Assembly (NCBI RefSeq): GCF_001424225.1
Contig: NZ_LMOR01000004.1
Coordinates: 434,001 to 498,000, forward strand
DNA length: 64,000 nucleotides
Source of the DNA: Microbacterium sp. Leaf151
Lineage (GTDB): Bacteria; Actinomycetota; Actinomycetes; Actinomycetales; Microbacteriaceae
Direction: 5' to 3'
Part shown: piece by piece, positions 54,087 to 61,514 of the stretch
Position numbering within the stretch: position 1 is the first letter of the stretch
Layout: every line of letters starts with the position of its first letter
Program-made: the position numbers and the translations under genes
Notes under the pieces: generated by a model
What the model was told of the DNA's origin: nothing
Databases searched by the model: none
Seen by the model: the letters and a program-made list of their open reading frames with translations, nothing else

Positions 54087-55121
54087 TCAGCGCGGACGGC
54101 TGATCTCGCGCCAGAGATCGACGTTGTCGTCGTCGTCGGTCGCGGCGTCGCCGCGGGAGCGCCCCACGACGGTGACCACGATCTGCTCGTCGGGAGACGT
54201 GCGGATGATCACGCGCTCGGACACCGACTCACGCAGGATGCTGGCAAGTTCCCGCCGGACCTCGGCGAGCTCGCGCGCACCGAGGCCGTCCAGACCGCCC
54301 TCGTCGAACAGGCTGATGGCCGCGCCGCGGCACCGCGCGGCGTCGATCTCAGCGCGCACCTCGTCGTCGAGCAGACGATTGCCGCGCAGCTCGTCGCGCA
54401 GCCGGGCCTCGGCTCGGCGCGCCGCCTCCTTGTCGGAGGGACGCAGATTGCCGCCGGTCTCGATGGTGCGCGACAGGATCGGGCCCGCCGTCTGCAGAGC
54501 CCTCTGCACGTGCAGGCGACGCTCGCGCTGCCGCCCGCTCTGCGACGCCTGCCACGCGGAGGCCGCCTGCTGGAGTTCGGCGAGGCGCTCGGCATCCCTC
54601 GCCGCCCGATCCAGTGCGAAGACCACCAACTGCGCCGCGGCCACCCACACGATCGAACCGATGAGGCCGAGACTCATCGCCTGCAGGGGTCCGAGCCACA
54701 CCGATGTCGACAGCGTGAGCACAGCGATGCCGGTCCAGGCGGCGACGGGCCGTCGGCGCGCCATGACGATCATCATCAGAGCACCGATCGCTCCGATGAC
54801 CCACGTCACGAAGGGCTCGGTGCGCCCTTCCTCGGTGACGGCGAGGAACGTCGCGTTCGAGACGAAGACCGCGACGACCAGTGCCAGCCCGACCTGCCAC
54901 GCCGGCGCGCGCGGGGGGGCTGCGGCCGGAGCCGACCTCGGGCGGTCACGGACACCGAGGGCGAAGATCCACAACAGCGTCACCGGCAGATAGACCACGA
55001 GGGCGGCGACGATCAGCCAGCCGCGCACCACCGTCTCGGGGGAGGTCCAGATGAGCCCACGGGCGGCGAGATACGCGGTGAGGGCGACGCCGAGGCACGA
55101 CAGGATGGCGCGGACGGTCAC
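54087..55121 (-). CDS. Membrane protein of two-component locus, unrecognised
   Basis: 344 residues. Six hydrophobic helices lie in roughly the first 190 residues (ILSCLGVALTAYLAA, WLIVAALVVYLPVTLLWIFAL and so on). A charged, predicted helical cytoplasmic region follows (QRERRLHVQRALQTAGPILS), then a small domain ending in IRTSPDEQIVVTVVGRS. The layout of membrane helices plus a coiled signalling-type tail resembles a kinase without its ATPase domain. GTG 55121 overlaps the histidine kinase stop by 4 nt. I do not recognise the family; a sensor or modulator of the kinase is a guess. Confidence 0.75.
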   Translation of the reverse strand: MTVRAILSCLGVALTAYLAARGLIWTSPETVVRGWLIVAALVVYLPVTLLWIFALGVRDRPRSAPAAAPPRAPAWQVGLALVVAVFVSNATFLAVTEEGRTEPFVTWVIGAIGALMMIVMARRRPVAAWTGIAVLTLSTSVWLGPLQAMSLGLIGSIVWVAAAQLVVFALDRAARDAERLAELQQAASAWQASQSGRQRERRLHVQRALQTAGPILSRTIETGGNLRPSDKEAARRAEARLRDELRGNRLLDDEVRAEIDAARCRGAAISLFDEGGLDGLGARELAEVRRELASILRESVSERVIIRTSPDEQIVVTVVGRSRGDAATDDDDNVDLWREISRPR

Positions 55122-56374
55122 CAGCGGTCCCCGCTCTCCCATTCGAGGGTCACCGTGGTGCCTCCCGCGTGCGAGTCGATGTCGCTGCGCCCACCCACCG
55201 CGGCGAGGCGGGCGTGGATCGACCCGCGGATGCCGAGGCGGTCGGGCGCGACCGAGGTGACGTCGAAACCCGGTCCGGTGTCGCGCACGCGTAGAACCAC
55301 CCCGCCCGGCGATGCCGAGCCGGTCACCTGCACCGTCAGGCCCTGCGCGTCGGCGTGCTGGACGGCGTTGGCGACGGCCTGGAGCGCGGCGAGCACGAGC
55401 GCGCGCGCCACGCGTCCGGGCACGCGCGGGGTGTCGTCGTCGAGCTGACGGATGACGCTCAGCTGCACCCCCAGCTCGCGGGCGGCCGCCTCGATGTCGT
55501 CGGCGAGGCGCGAGGCGGGGACGGGCTCGTCGCTTCCCTCCAGGGCGTCCTTCTCGGCGTTGGCCAGACGGGTGAGCGCCTCGCGCGCCATGCTGACGGC
55601 GAGCGTGCGCTCGCGGGGGGTCGACGCACGTTCGGCCGCGAGCAGCGCGCCCAGCACGCTGTCGTGCATGAGGGCGGCCACCGCCACCCGCTCGGACTCC
55701 GTCGCCGCTGTCGCCGCGGCGGAGGCGTAGCTGGAGACGGCGGCCGCGCGCGCCTGGTCGACGTTCGCGGCGACGGAACGGTACATCCAGCCGAGCGTGA
55801 GCAGGACGCTGCCGAGGATGAGCGCGAAAGAGGCGTCGAGCGCCACCGGCACGACGAAATCCGCATCGTCCCCCGCCTGCAGCAGCCGGACGACACCGTA
55901 AAGGACGGGAGTCGCGACCGTCCACGCGACCTGAAGGCCGATCGGGAACGCGACGATGCTGGCGACGGTCGCCACGTTCACGAGGAAGAACACCCACGGA
56001 TCCTGGGTGGGCGCCGGGGCGGGCCCGCCAGCCGTCGCCCACGGCCAGACCGCGAGGACCACGACGAACACGACCGCGAAGATTCCCGCGAAGACCCTCG
56101 TGAACCGGCCGAGAAGACACGCCAGGATCATCGCCGTTAGTGGCACGAAGACGGCGACGACGAGCGGCACGTGCCAGTCGGCCGCCTCATCGGGCGACCC
56201 CAGGGCCGCAGCCAGTGCCTGCGCCCCGAGAACGAGCGACCCGGATCCGACGATCAGCGTGATGACCCGCTCGATGCGCGCCTGTGTGAACGAGCCCTGA
56301 TCGGCCTGCGTCTCGCGCGTGTGGGGGATGCGCCCCCACGCCTCGTCGAGAACCGACCTGCGTATCTCAGCCAT
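55118..56374 (-). CDS. Sensor histidine kinase (NarL/DesK-type)
   Basis: 418 residues. About six hydrophobic helices span residues 35-200. The dimerisation region carries the phospho-accepting histidine in VAALMHDSVLGALLAAE, a variant of the HisKA_3 motif. The ATPase domain shows ALQAVANAVQHADA (N box), VRDTGPGFDV (G1) and LGIRGSIHARLAAVGG (G2). The C-terminus ends soon after GGTTVTLEW. The signal is unknown. ATG 56374 overlaps the response regulator gene by 8 nt, and the kinase gene overlaps the membrane protein gene. Confidence 0.9.
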   Translation of the reverse strand: MAEIRRSVLDEAWGRIPHTRETQADQGSFTQARIERVITLIVGSGSLVLGAQALAAALGSPDEAADWHVPLVVAVFVPLTAMILACLLGRFTRVFAGIFAVVFVVVLAVWPWATAGGPAPAPTQDPWVFFLVNVATVASIVAFPIGLQVAWTVATPVLYGVVRLLQAGDDADFVVPVALDASFALILGSVLLTLGWMYRSVAANVDQARAAAVSSYASAAATAATESERVAVAALMHDSVLGALLAAERASTPRERTLAVSMAREALTRLANAEKDALEGSDEPVPASRLADDIEAAARELGVQLSVIRQLDDDTPRVPGRVARALVLAALQAVANAVQHADAQGLTVQVTGSASPGGVVLRVRDTGPGFDVTSVAPDRLGIRGSIHARLAAVGGRSDIDSHAGGTTVTLEWESGDRW

Positions 56375-57035
56375 GCGGCGCGGCGCCGTCGGGAGCGTCG
56401 TGCAGGATGCCGTCTTCCATCGCGCGTCGAAGCAGGTCGACCTTCGTGGGGGCGGGCCTTCCCACCTCGACGTATTTCACCCTCACCCGGGTGATGTTCT
56501 CTTTGGCGGTGGAGTAGGCCACGCCGAGCCGCTCGGCCACGGCCTTCAGCGGAAGACCCGCGGCGTACAGTCGCAGCACCTCGCGCTCGCGGGCCGAGAG
56601 CTGGGCATCGGCGAACTCGCGATCGCCCTCCACGGCGCTGGCCCACTCGACGTTGTCGATGAGCTCACCGCGGGCGACGGCGACGATGGCGCCGAGCACC
56701 TCGTGCGTCGGCGACGACTTGCTGACGATGCCCGCGGCCCCCGCGGCGAGCGCTTCGCGCACGGCCGCCGGGCGGTCGGCGACGCTGTGGATGATGACGC
56801 TCGACCCGTCACGGACGACGCGGTCGACGTTCTCCGACACGGTCGTGCCGTCACCGAGGGTCAGATCGAGAACGACGACATCGGCCGGTGACACCACGGC
56901 CGCGTGTCGCCAGGTGAGGTAGGCGGCGACGTTGGCACCCGAGAAGACGACCTCGGTCGACGCGGTGCGCGCGAGGGCCGCCTCCAGCCCGAGCCGAACC
57001 GACTCGTGGTCATCGATGAGAGCGACTTTGGTCAT
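56367..57035 (-). CDS. Response regulator, NarL/LuxR type
   Basis: 222 residues. Receiver domain 1-125: ALIDDHESVRLGLEAAL (acidic pair), VVVLDLTLGDG (phospho-acceptor Asp) and GIVSKSS (conserved Lys). The LuxR-type helix-turn-helix is at about 145-205: LSAREREVLRLYAAGLPLKAVAERLGVAYSTAKENITRVRVKY. It would bind DNA on phosphorylation by the adjacent kinase. ATG 57035 is chosen over GTG 57041 because TACGAT ends 6 nt before it. Confidence 0.92.
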   Translation of the reverse strand: MTKVALIDDHESVRLGLEAALARTASTEVVFSGANVAAYLTWRHAAVVSPADVVVLDLTLGDGTTVSENVDRVVRDGSSVIIHSVADRPAAVREALAAGAAGIVSKSSPTHEVLGAIVAVARGELIDNVEWASAVEGDREFADAQLSAREREVLRLYAAGLPLKAVAERLGVAYSTAKENITRVRVKYVEVGRPAPTKVDLLRRAMEDGILHDAPDGAAPHG

Positions 57036-57041
57036 CTTCAC

Positions 57042-57047
57042 ATCGTA
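57042..57047 (-). promoter_or_regulatory. -10 box (TACGAT), leaderless start of response regulator
   Basis: TACGAT, 6 nt, then ATG 57035; it resolves the start codon of the three-gene operon. Confidence 0.5.
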
Positions 57048-57062
57048 TCCACGCCGCCCTCG

Positions 57063-57088
57063 CCGATGCGGAAAGACTCAGGCATCGG
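57063..57088 (-). terminator. Possible terminator after RNA methyltransferase gene
   Basis: CCGATGC and GCATCGG form a 7-bp stem with a 12-nt loop, 3 nt after the gene's stop. There is no U-run. Confidence 0.3.
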
Positions 57089-57091
57089 GGC

Positions 57092-58351
57092 TCAGCGACG
57101 CAGGACCGCGACGGCCTCGACGTGGTGCGAGTTCGGGAACAGATCGATCCCGCGGATGCCGTCGTGCGCACGATATCCGAGCCCGGCGAAGGTGGCGAGG
57201 TCGCGCGCGAGGGCGACGGGGTCGCAGGCGACGTACACCACAGCCGACGGCGACAGTGCAGCGATACCCTCGACGACCTGGGCTCCGGCCCCGGCGCGGG
57301 GCGGATCGAGCAGGATGACGCCACGGGCCAGCCGTTCGCGCTCGCGATCGGACGCATCGGCCGCCAGGCGCCCGATGTAGCGGTCGACGCGCGCGGTCTC
57401 GGCACGGGCACCGACCCACTCGACGAGGTTCTCGCCGGCGTGCTCGGTCGCTCGGGGATCGGACTCCACGCTGACCACCCGCGTACCTGTCCCACCCAGT
57501 TCACCGAGGGTCGCAGCGAACAGGCCGACCCCACCGTAGAGGTCGAGATGCGTGGCCTCGGGGTCGAGTCCGCCGATGGATGCCGTGAGCTCGCTCGATA
57601 CGACGGAGGTCAACGTGCGCGCGGCGAGCCGATGCACCTGCCAGAACCCGCCCGCATCGACGCGGAACACCCGATCGCCGACACGTTCCTCCACGACCTC
57701 GGGCGTTCCGCTCGGGCGCGATCCGTCCGGGCGCGGCAGCACGCGCACGCGTCCGTCGCCCGGTTGCACGAGGTCGATGCGACCGGGTTGCGCGCCGGAG
57801 CCCAGCTCGGCGGCGGCTCGCGCGACGGCGTCGGTCGCCAGGGGCAGGTCGGGCGTCTCGACGACGTGGTGCGTGCGGGCGGCGTACGCGCCGATGCGAC
57901 CGTCGGCGTCGACGTGCAGGCTGACGCGGGTGCGCCAACCGGTGCCGTCGACGGATTCGCCCTGCTCGGGGGTGCCCGCGGCACCCACGTCGACCGGCAG
58001 CTCCAGTCGGCCCACCCGCTCGATCGCCTCGCGGACGACCCGCTCCTTCAGCACCCGCTGGTGGGCGAGGTCGATGTGGCCGAACTCGGCCCCGCCGACG
58101 CGCTGACCGGGGTCGACGTCGATGCCCGCGGCGGCCCAGACGTGCGGTCGCCGCTCGGGCGCTGCCTGGAGCACCTCGACGGCGTCGGCGCGCCAGAACG
58201 CCTTCTTGCGGGTGTCGGTCAACCGGGCGCGGATGCGCTCCCCCGGCAGGGTGTCGGGCACGAACACCACGCGTCCCTCGTGGCGCCCGACGAAGACACC
58301 GCCGTGGGCGATGCCGGTGATGTCGAGTTCGATGAGGTCGCCGTCGTGCAT
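57092..58351 (-). CDS. SAM-dependent RNA (uracil-5-)-methyltransferase, TrmA/RlmCD family
   Basis: 419 residues. An N-terminal TRAM-type domain (GDLIELDITGIAHGGVFVGRHEGRVVFV) precedes a central linker. The Rossmann methylase follows: LDLYGGVGLFAATLGE (SAM motif I), VILLDPPRAGAG, and the catalytic-cysteine motif VVYVACDPVALARDL, where the family usually has YVSCNP. The end, DLFPNSHHVEAVAVL, is diagnostic. It methylates C5 of a uridine in rRNA or tRNA; the exact target is not predictable. ATG 58351 follows CAGGCT by 6 nt. Confidence 0.9.
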   Translation of the reverse strand: MHDGDLIELDITGIAHGGVFVGRHEGRVVFVPDTLPGERIRARLTDTRKKAFWRADAVEVLQAAPERRPHVWAAAGIDVDPGQRVGGAEFGHIDLAHQRVLKERVVREAIERVGRLELPVDVGAAGTPEQGESVDGTGWRTRVSLHVDADGRIGAYAARTHHVVETPDLPLATDAVARAAAELGSGAQPGRIDLVQPGDGRVRVLPRPDGSRPSGTPEVVEERVGDRVFRVDAGGFWQVHRLAARTLTSVVSSELTASIGGLDPEATHLDLYGGVGLFAATLGELGGTGTRVVSVESDPRATEHAGENLVEWVGARAETARVDRYIGRLAADASDRERERLARGVILLDPPRAGAGAQVVEGIAALSPSAVVYVACDPVALARDLATFAGLGYRAHDGIRGIDLFPNSHHVEAVAVLRR

Positions 58352-58357
58352 CCCCCG

Positions 58358-58363
58358 AGCCTG
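58358..58363 (-). promoter_or_regulatory. -10-like box (CAGGCT) for the RNA methyltransferase gene
   Basis: CAGGCT, 6 nt, then ATG 58351. A perfect 7-bp hairpin (58370-58388) lies just upstream. Confidence 0.45.
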
Positions 58364-58506
58364 ACACATCCGGCCGGGAGACGGCCGGGGCGGATACCGA
58401 GGACCCCGAGTCCGTCGTCTGATCCGACGCCGTGTCGACGCCGGGGCCTCGACAGGCTCGGCCGCAGACGCGCGTCCCCCGTGCGCCCCCCAACCCGCGG
58501 CGTGGG

Positions 58507-58512
58507 TAGCTT
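58507..58512 (+). promoter_or_regulatory. -10 box (TAGCTT), leaderless start of maf
   Basis: TAGCTT, 6 nt, then ATG 58519. Confidence 0.5.
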
Positions 58513-58518
58513 TGTGGC

Positions 58519-59166
58519 ATGCGCGTGTGCTTGGCATCCACTTCTCCCGCTCGTCTCATGCTGCTGCGGCAGGCGGGCATCGAGCCCGAATCGCGTGCCC
58601 CGCAGGTCGACGAGGAGGCCGTGATCGCCGAGGTCCAAGCGGCCGAGGGACGGCGACTCCCCGCGGCCGAGCACGTGCTGCTGCTCGCCAGGCGCAAGGC
58701 CGAAGACGTGGCCCGGCGCCTGAACGCCGAGGACCCCGCATTCGACGGCTTCGTCATCGGGGGCGATTCGATGTTCGAGCTCGGCGACGAGATCCTCGGC
58801 AAGCCGTATACGTCCGAGGCTGCCACCGAGCGGTGGCGGCACATGCGCGGGCGCACCGGCATCCTTCACTCGGGTCACAGCGTGTTCCGCCTCTCCCCCG
58901 GCGCGGAGCCCACCGAAGCGCACGCGGTCGCCGAGGCATCGGTGACCTTCGCCGCCGACGTGGACGACGACGAGATCGCCGCGTACGTCGCGAGCGGTGA
59001 ACCGCTGCTCGTGGCGGGTGCTTTCACCGTCGACAGCCTCGGCGGGGCGTTCATCGAACGCGTCGAGGGCGACCCGTCCACGGTGGTCGGGATGTCGCTG
59101 TCGACCGTGCGCCGGCTCGTACGCGAGCTCGGGGGCTCGTGGACCGCCCTGTGGAATCGTTCGTAG
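58519..59166 (+). CDS. maf: Maf-like nucleoside triphosphate pyrophosphatase
   Basis: 215 residues. Maf motifs: LASTSPARLMLLRQAGI at the N-terminus (the usual S-x-S-x-R loop), VIGGDSMFELGDEILGKP (catalytic-type Asp; a G-D-S version of the common A-D-T), HMRGRTGILHSGHSVF, and GAFTVDSLGGAFIERVEGDPSTVVGMSL. It hydrolyses non-canonical or modified nucleotides. It sits between the acc genes as in mycobacteria (accD5-accE5-maf...accA3), with accA 77 nt downstream under its own -10 box. Confidence 0.93.
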   Translation: MRVCLASTSPARLMLLRQAGIEPESRAPQVDEEAVIAEVQAAEGRRLPAAEHVLLLARRKAEDVARRLNAEDPAFDGFVIGGDSMFELGDEILGKPYTSEAATERWRHMRGRTGILHSGHSVFRLSPGAEPTEAHAVAEASVTFAADVDDDEIAAYVASGEPLLVAGAFTVDSLGGAFIERVEGDPSTVVGMSLSTVRRLVRELGGSWTALWNRS

Positions 59167-59231
59167 ACTCCCGCACACGTTTTTCGACGTTTCTTGTCGA
59201 GAGGGGTCAAAAGGCGGGGGTGGCCCCTCGA

Positions 59232-59237
59232 TAGGCT
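59232..59237 (+). promoter_or_regulatory. -10 box (TAGGCT), leaderless start of accA
   Basis: TAGGCT, 6 nt (GGGAGG), then ATG 59244. The same 6 nt would read as a ribosome binding site in a longer transcript from maf. Confidence 0.55.
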
Positions 59238-59243
59238 GGGAGG

Positions 59244-61010
59244 ATGCCGAAGATCGCCAAGGTCCTTGTCGCCAACCGCGGCGAGATCGCCGTCCGTGTC
59301 ATCCGCGCCGCCCGTGACTCGGGTAAGGCCTCCGTCGCCGTCTACGCCGATCAGGACCGCGACGCGCTTCACACGCGCCTGGCCGACGAGGCGTACGCCC
59401 TCGACGGCACCACCAGCGCCGACACCTACCTCTCCATTGAGAAGATCCTCTCGGTCGCCCGCCGCGCCGGCGCCGACGCGGTGCACCCCGGCTACGGCTT
59501 CCTCGCCGAGAACGCCGACTTCGCCCGTGCCGTGATCGCCGCGGGGCTGGTGTGGATCGGCCCCTCGCCCGATGCCATCGAGGCCCTCGGCGACAAGGTC
59601 ACCGCCCGCCACGTCGCCGAGAAGGTCGGGGCACCGCTCGCCCCCGGCACTCCCGGCCCCGTGTCCGGCGCCGACGAGGTCATCGCCTTCGCCGAGCAGG
59701 TGGGCCTCCCCATCGCCATCAAGGCCGCGTACGGCGGCGGCGGACGAGGCCTCAAGGTCGCCCGCGAACTCGGTGAGGTCGCCGAGATGTTCGAGTCCGC
59801 CACACGCGAGGCCGTGGCCGCCTTCGGCCGCGGCGAGTGCTTCGTCGAGAAGTACCTCGACAAGCCCCGCCACGTCGAGACGCAGTGCCTCGCGGATGCC
59901 GCGGGCAACGTCGTCGTCGTCTCGACCCGCGACTGCTCGCTGCAGCGCCGCCACCAGAAGCTGGTCGAAGAGGCGCCGGCGCCCTTCCTCAGCGACGAGC
60001 AGAACGCGGTGCTGTACTCGGCATCCAAGGCCATCCTCAAGGAGGTCGGCTACGTCGGTGCGGGCACCTGCGAGTTCCTCATCGGCGCCGACGGCACCAT
60101 CTCGTTCCTCGAAGTGAACACGCGCCTGCAGGTAGAGCACCCCGTCTCCGAAGAGGTGACCGGCCTCGACCTGGTGCGCGAGCAGTTCCGTCTCGCCGAG
60201 GGCGAAGAGCTCGGGTACGACGACCCCGCCCCCGTGGGCCACTCGATCGAGTTCCGCATCAACGGCGAGGACCCGGGCCGAGGCTTCCTGCCCCAGCCCG
60301 GACCCATCCACGTCTTCAAGACGTTCGGCGGTCCCGGCATCCGCCTCGACTCCGGCGTGACCGCGGGCGACAGCGTCTCGGGCGCGTTCGACTCGCTGCT
60401 GGCCAAGATCATCGTCACCGGCCGCGACCGCGCCGAGGCGCTCGAGCGCTCGCGCCGAGCGCTCGACGAGTTCGAGGTGTCGGGCATGCCGACCGTGCTC
60501 CCCTTCCACCGGAAAGTCGTGCGCGACCCCGCCTTCACCGCCGAGGACGGCGACTTCGGCGTCTTCACGCGCTGGATCGAGACGGAGTTCGTCAACGACA
60601 TCCCCGCGTGGGACGGCGAGCCCGAGGCCCCCGCGGCGGTCCCCGGACGTCACACGGTGGTCGTCGAGGTCGGCGGCAAGCGCCTCGAGGTCAGCCTGCC
60701 CGATCGCATCACGGCCGCGGCTCCCGCGGTCGGCCGCCCGGTCGCCGCTCCCCCGTCGCGCCGCTCGCACGCGGCCTCGCCCGCGGCCGGTGCCACCGGA
60801 GACGCGGTGAAGTCGCCCATGCAGGCCACGATCGTCAAGGTCGCCGTCGAAGAGGGCCAGCAGGTCGTCAAGGGCGACCTCGTGGTCGTGCTCGAGGCGA
60901 TGAAGATGGAGCAGCCGATCCAGGCGCACAAAGACGGCACGATCGCCGGCATCGACGCCACCGCCGGCACCACGGTCTCGGCCGGTCACCAGCTGCTGCT
61001 GATCAACTGA
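59244..61010 (+). CDS. accA: Acyl-CoA carboxylase alpha subunit (biotin carboxylase + biotin carrier)
   Basis: 588 residues. Biotin carboxylase is at 1 to about 450: [30 protein letters not shown] (ATP glycine loop), [21 protein letters not shown] and [20 protein letters not shown]. The carrier domain is at about 515-588 with EAMKMEQP, Lys554 being the biotin site. An Ala/Pro linker joins them. It carboxylates biotin with bicarbonate and ATP and feeds AccD/AccE for acyl-CoA carboxylation (recalled counterpart AccA3, Rv3285). ATG 59244 follows TAGGCT by 6 nt. Confidence 0.96.
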   Translation: MPKIAKVLVANRGEIAVRVIRAARDSGKASVAVYADQDRDALHTRLADEAYALDGTTSADTYLSIEKILSVARRAGADAVHPGYGFLAENADFARAVIAAGLVWIGPSPDAIEALGDKVTARHVAEKVGAPLAPGTPGPVSGADEVIAFAEQVGLPIAIKAAYGGGGRGLKVARELGEVAEMFESATREAVAAFGRGECFVEKYLDKPRHVETQCLADAAGNVVVVSTRDCSLQRRHQKLVEEAPAPFLSDEQNAVLYSASKAILKEVGYVGAGTCEFLIGADGTISFLEVNTRLQVEHPVSEEVTGLDLVREQFRLAEGEELGYDDPAPVGHSIEFRINGEDPGRGFLPQPGPIHVFKTFGGPGIRLDSGVTAGDSVSGAFDSLLAKIIVTGRDRAEALERSRRALDEFEVSGMPTVLPFHRKVVRDPAFTAEDGDFGVFTRWIETEFVNDIPAWDGEPEAPAAVPGRHTVVVEVGGKRLEVSLPDRITAAAPAVGRPVAAPPSRRSHAASPAAGATGDAVKSPMQATIVKVAVEEGQQVVKGDLVVVLEAMKMEQPIQAHKDGTIAGIDATAGTTVSAGHQLLLIN

Positions 61011-61027
61011 CGTCTCACTCGTTCGTC

Positions 61028-61059
61028 CGGCGCCGCGCTCCCTCGGGAGTGCGGCGCCG
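61028..61059 (+). terminator. Terminator-like hairpin after accA
   Basis: CGGCGCCGCGCTCCC pairs with GGGAGTGCGGCGCCG over 15 bp (one G-T pair) with a minimal loop, 17 nt after the accA stop. There is no clear U-run. Confidence 0.65.
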
Positions 61060-61099
61060 TCGTCGGTTCCGGCGCGGCTCCCGCGTCACCGTCGAGCGG

Positions 61100-61183
61100 G
61101 CCCGACTCCCACGCAAAAACGCGATTCGTGCGCATAAACACACCGACAGCGTGTTTACGCGCACAGAGAGCGTTTATGCACGG
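61100..61183. repeat. Nested-palindrome repeat, copy 1
   Basis: 84 nt, almost identical to 61293-61375 and in the same orientation. It contains GTGCGCATAAACAC and GTGTTTACGCGCAC as inner inverted arms around ACCGACAGC. The right outer arm GCGTTTATGC is intact but the left outer arm is degenerate (GCAAAAACGC). It lies in the 504-nt gene-free gap between accA and lpdA. Confidence 0.85.
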
Positions 61184-61292
61184 ACTAAGCGCCGCGGGCG
61201 GGTAGCAACGCCGCGGACACGCGAGGACGCGGCATCCGGATGACGGTCCGGGCCGACCGGGCGGCGCGGCGCGGCGCGCGACCGACGAGCAG

Positions 61293-61375
61293 GCCCGACT
61301 CCCCGCATAAACGCGATTCGTGCGCATAAACACACCGACAGCGTGTTTACGCGCACGGAGAGCGTTTATGCACGG
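61293..61375. repeat. Nested-palindrome repeat, copy 2
   Basis: 83 nt. Outer arms GCATAAACGC (61305-61314) and GCGTTTATGC (61362-61371) match perfectly. Inner arms GTGCGCATAAACAC (61320-61333) and GTGTTTACGCGCAC (61343-61356) match except one G-T pair, with loop ACCGACAGC. A single RNA or DNA strand could fold into one long hairpin with an internal loop of GATTC/GGAGA. The rest of the 61.0-61.5 kb gap shows only the two terminator hairpins and GC-rich filler. Confidence 0.88.
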
Positions 61376-61483
61376 CCCAGATGCCGCGGTTCCCGGACCC
61401 CTTCAACGGGCGCAGGATGCCCGGTCGCGCGGGCGAGCGAGCCACCGGTCGCCGCCGGGGCCGGGCACGACGTCGGAGGGAGA

Positions 61484-61506
61484 GGATGCCGGGGGTCCCG
61501 GCATCC
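61484..61506 (-). terminator. Terminator-like hairpin after lpdA
   Basis: GGATGCCGGG pairs with CCCGGCATCC (10 bp, 3-nt loop), 8 nt beyond the minus-strand stop of the flavoprotein gene. Confidence 0.65.
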
Positions 61507-61514
61507 GGAATGGC

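Noticed and set aside
58719..58800. Maf motif GGDS considered a damaged active site
   Set aside because: The Asp is retained and Gly/Ser variants around it occur in actinobacterial Maf proteins; no evidence of inactivation.
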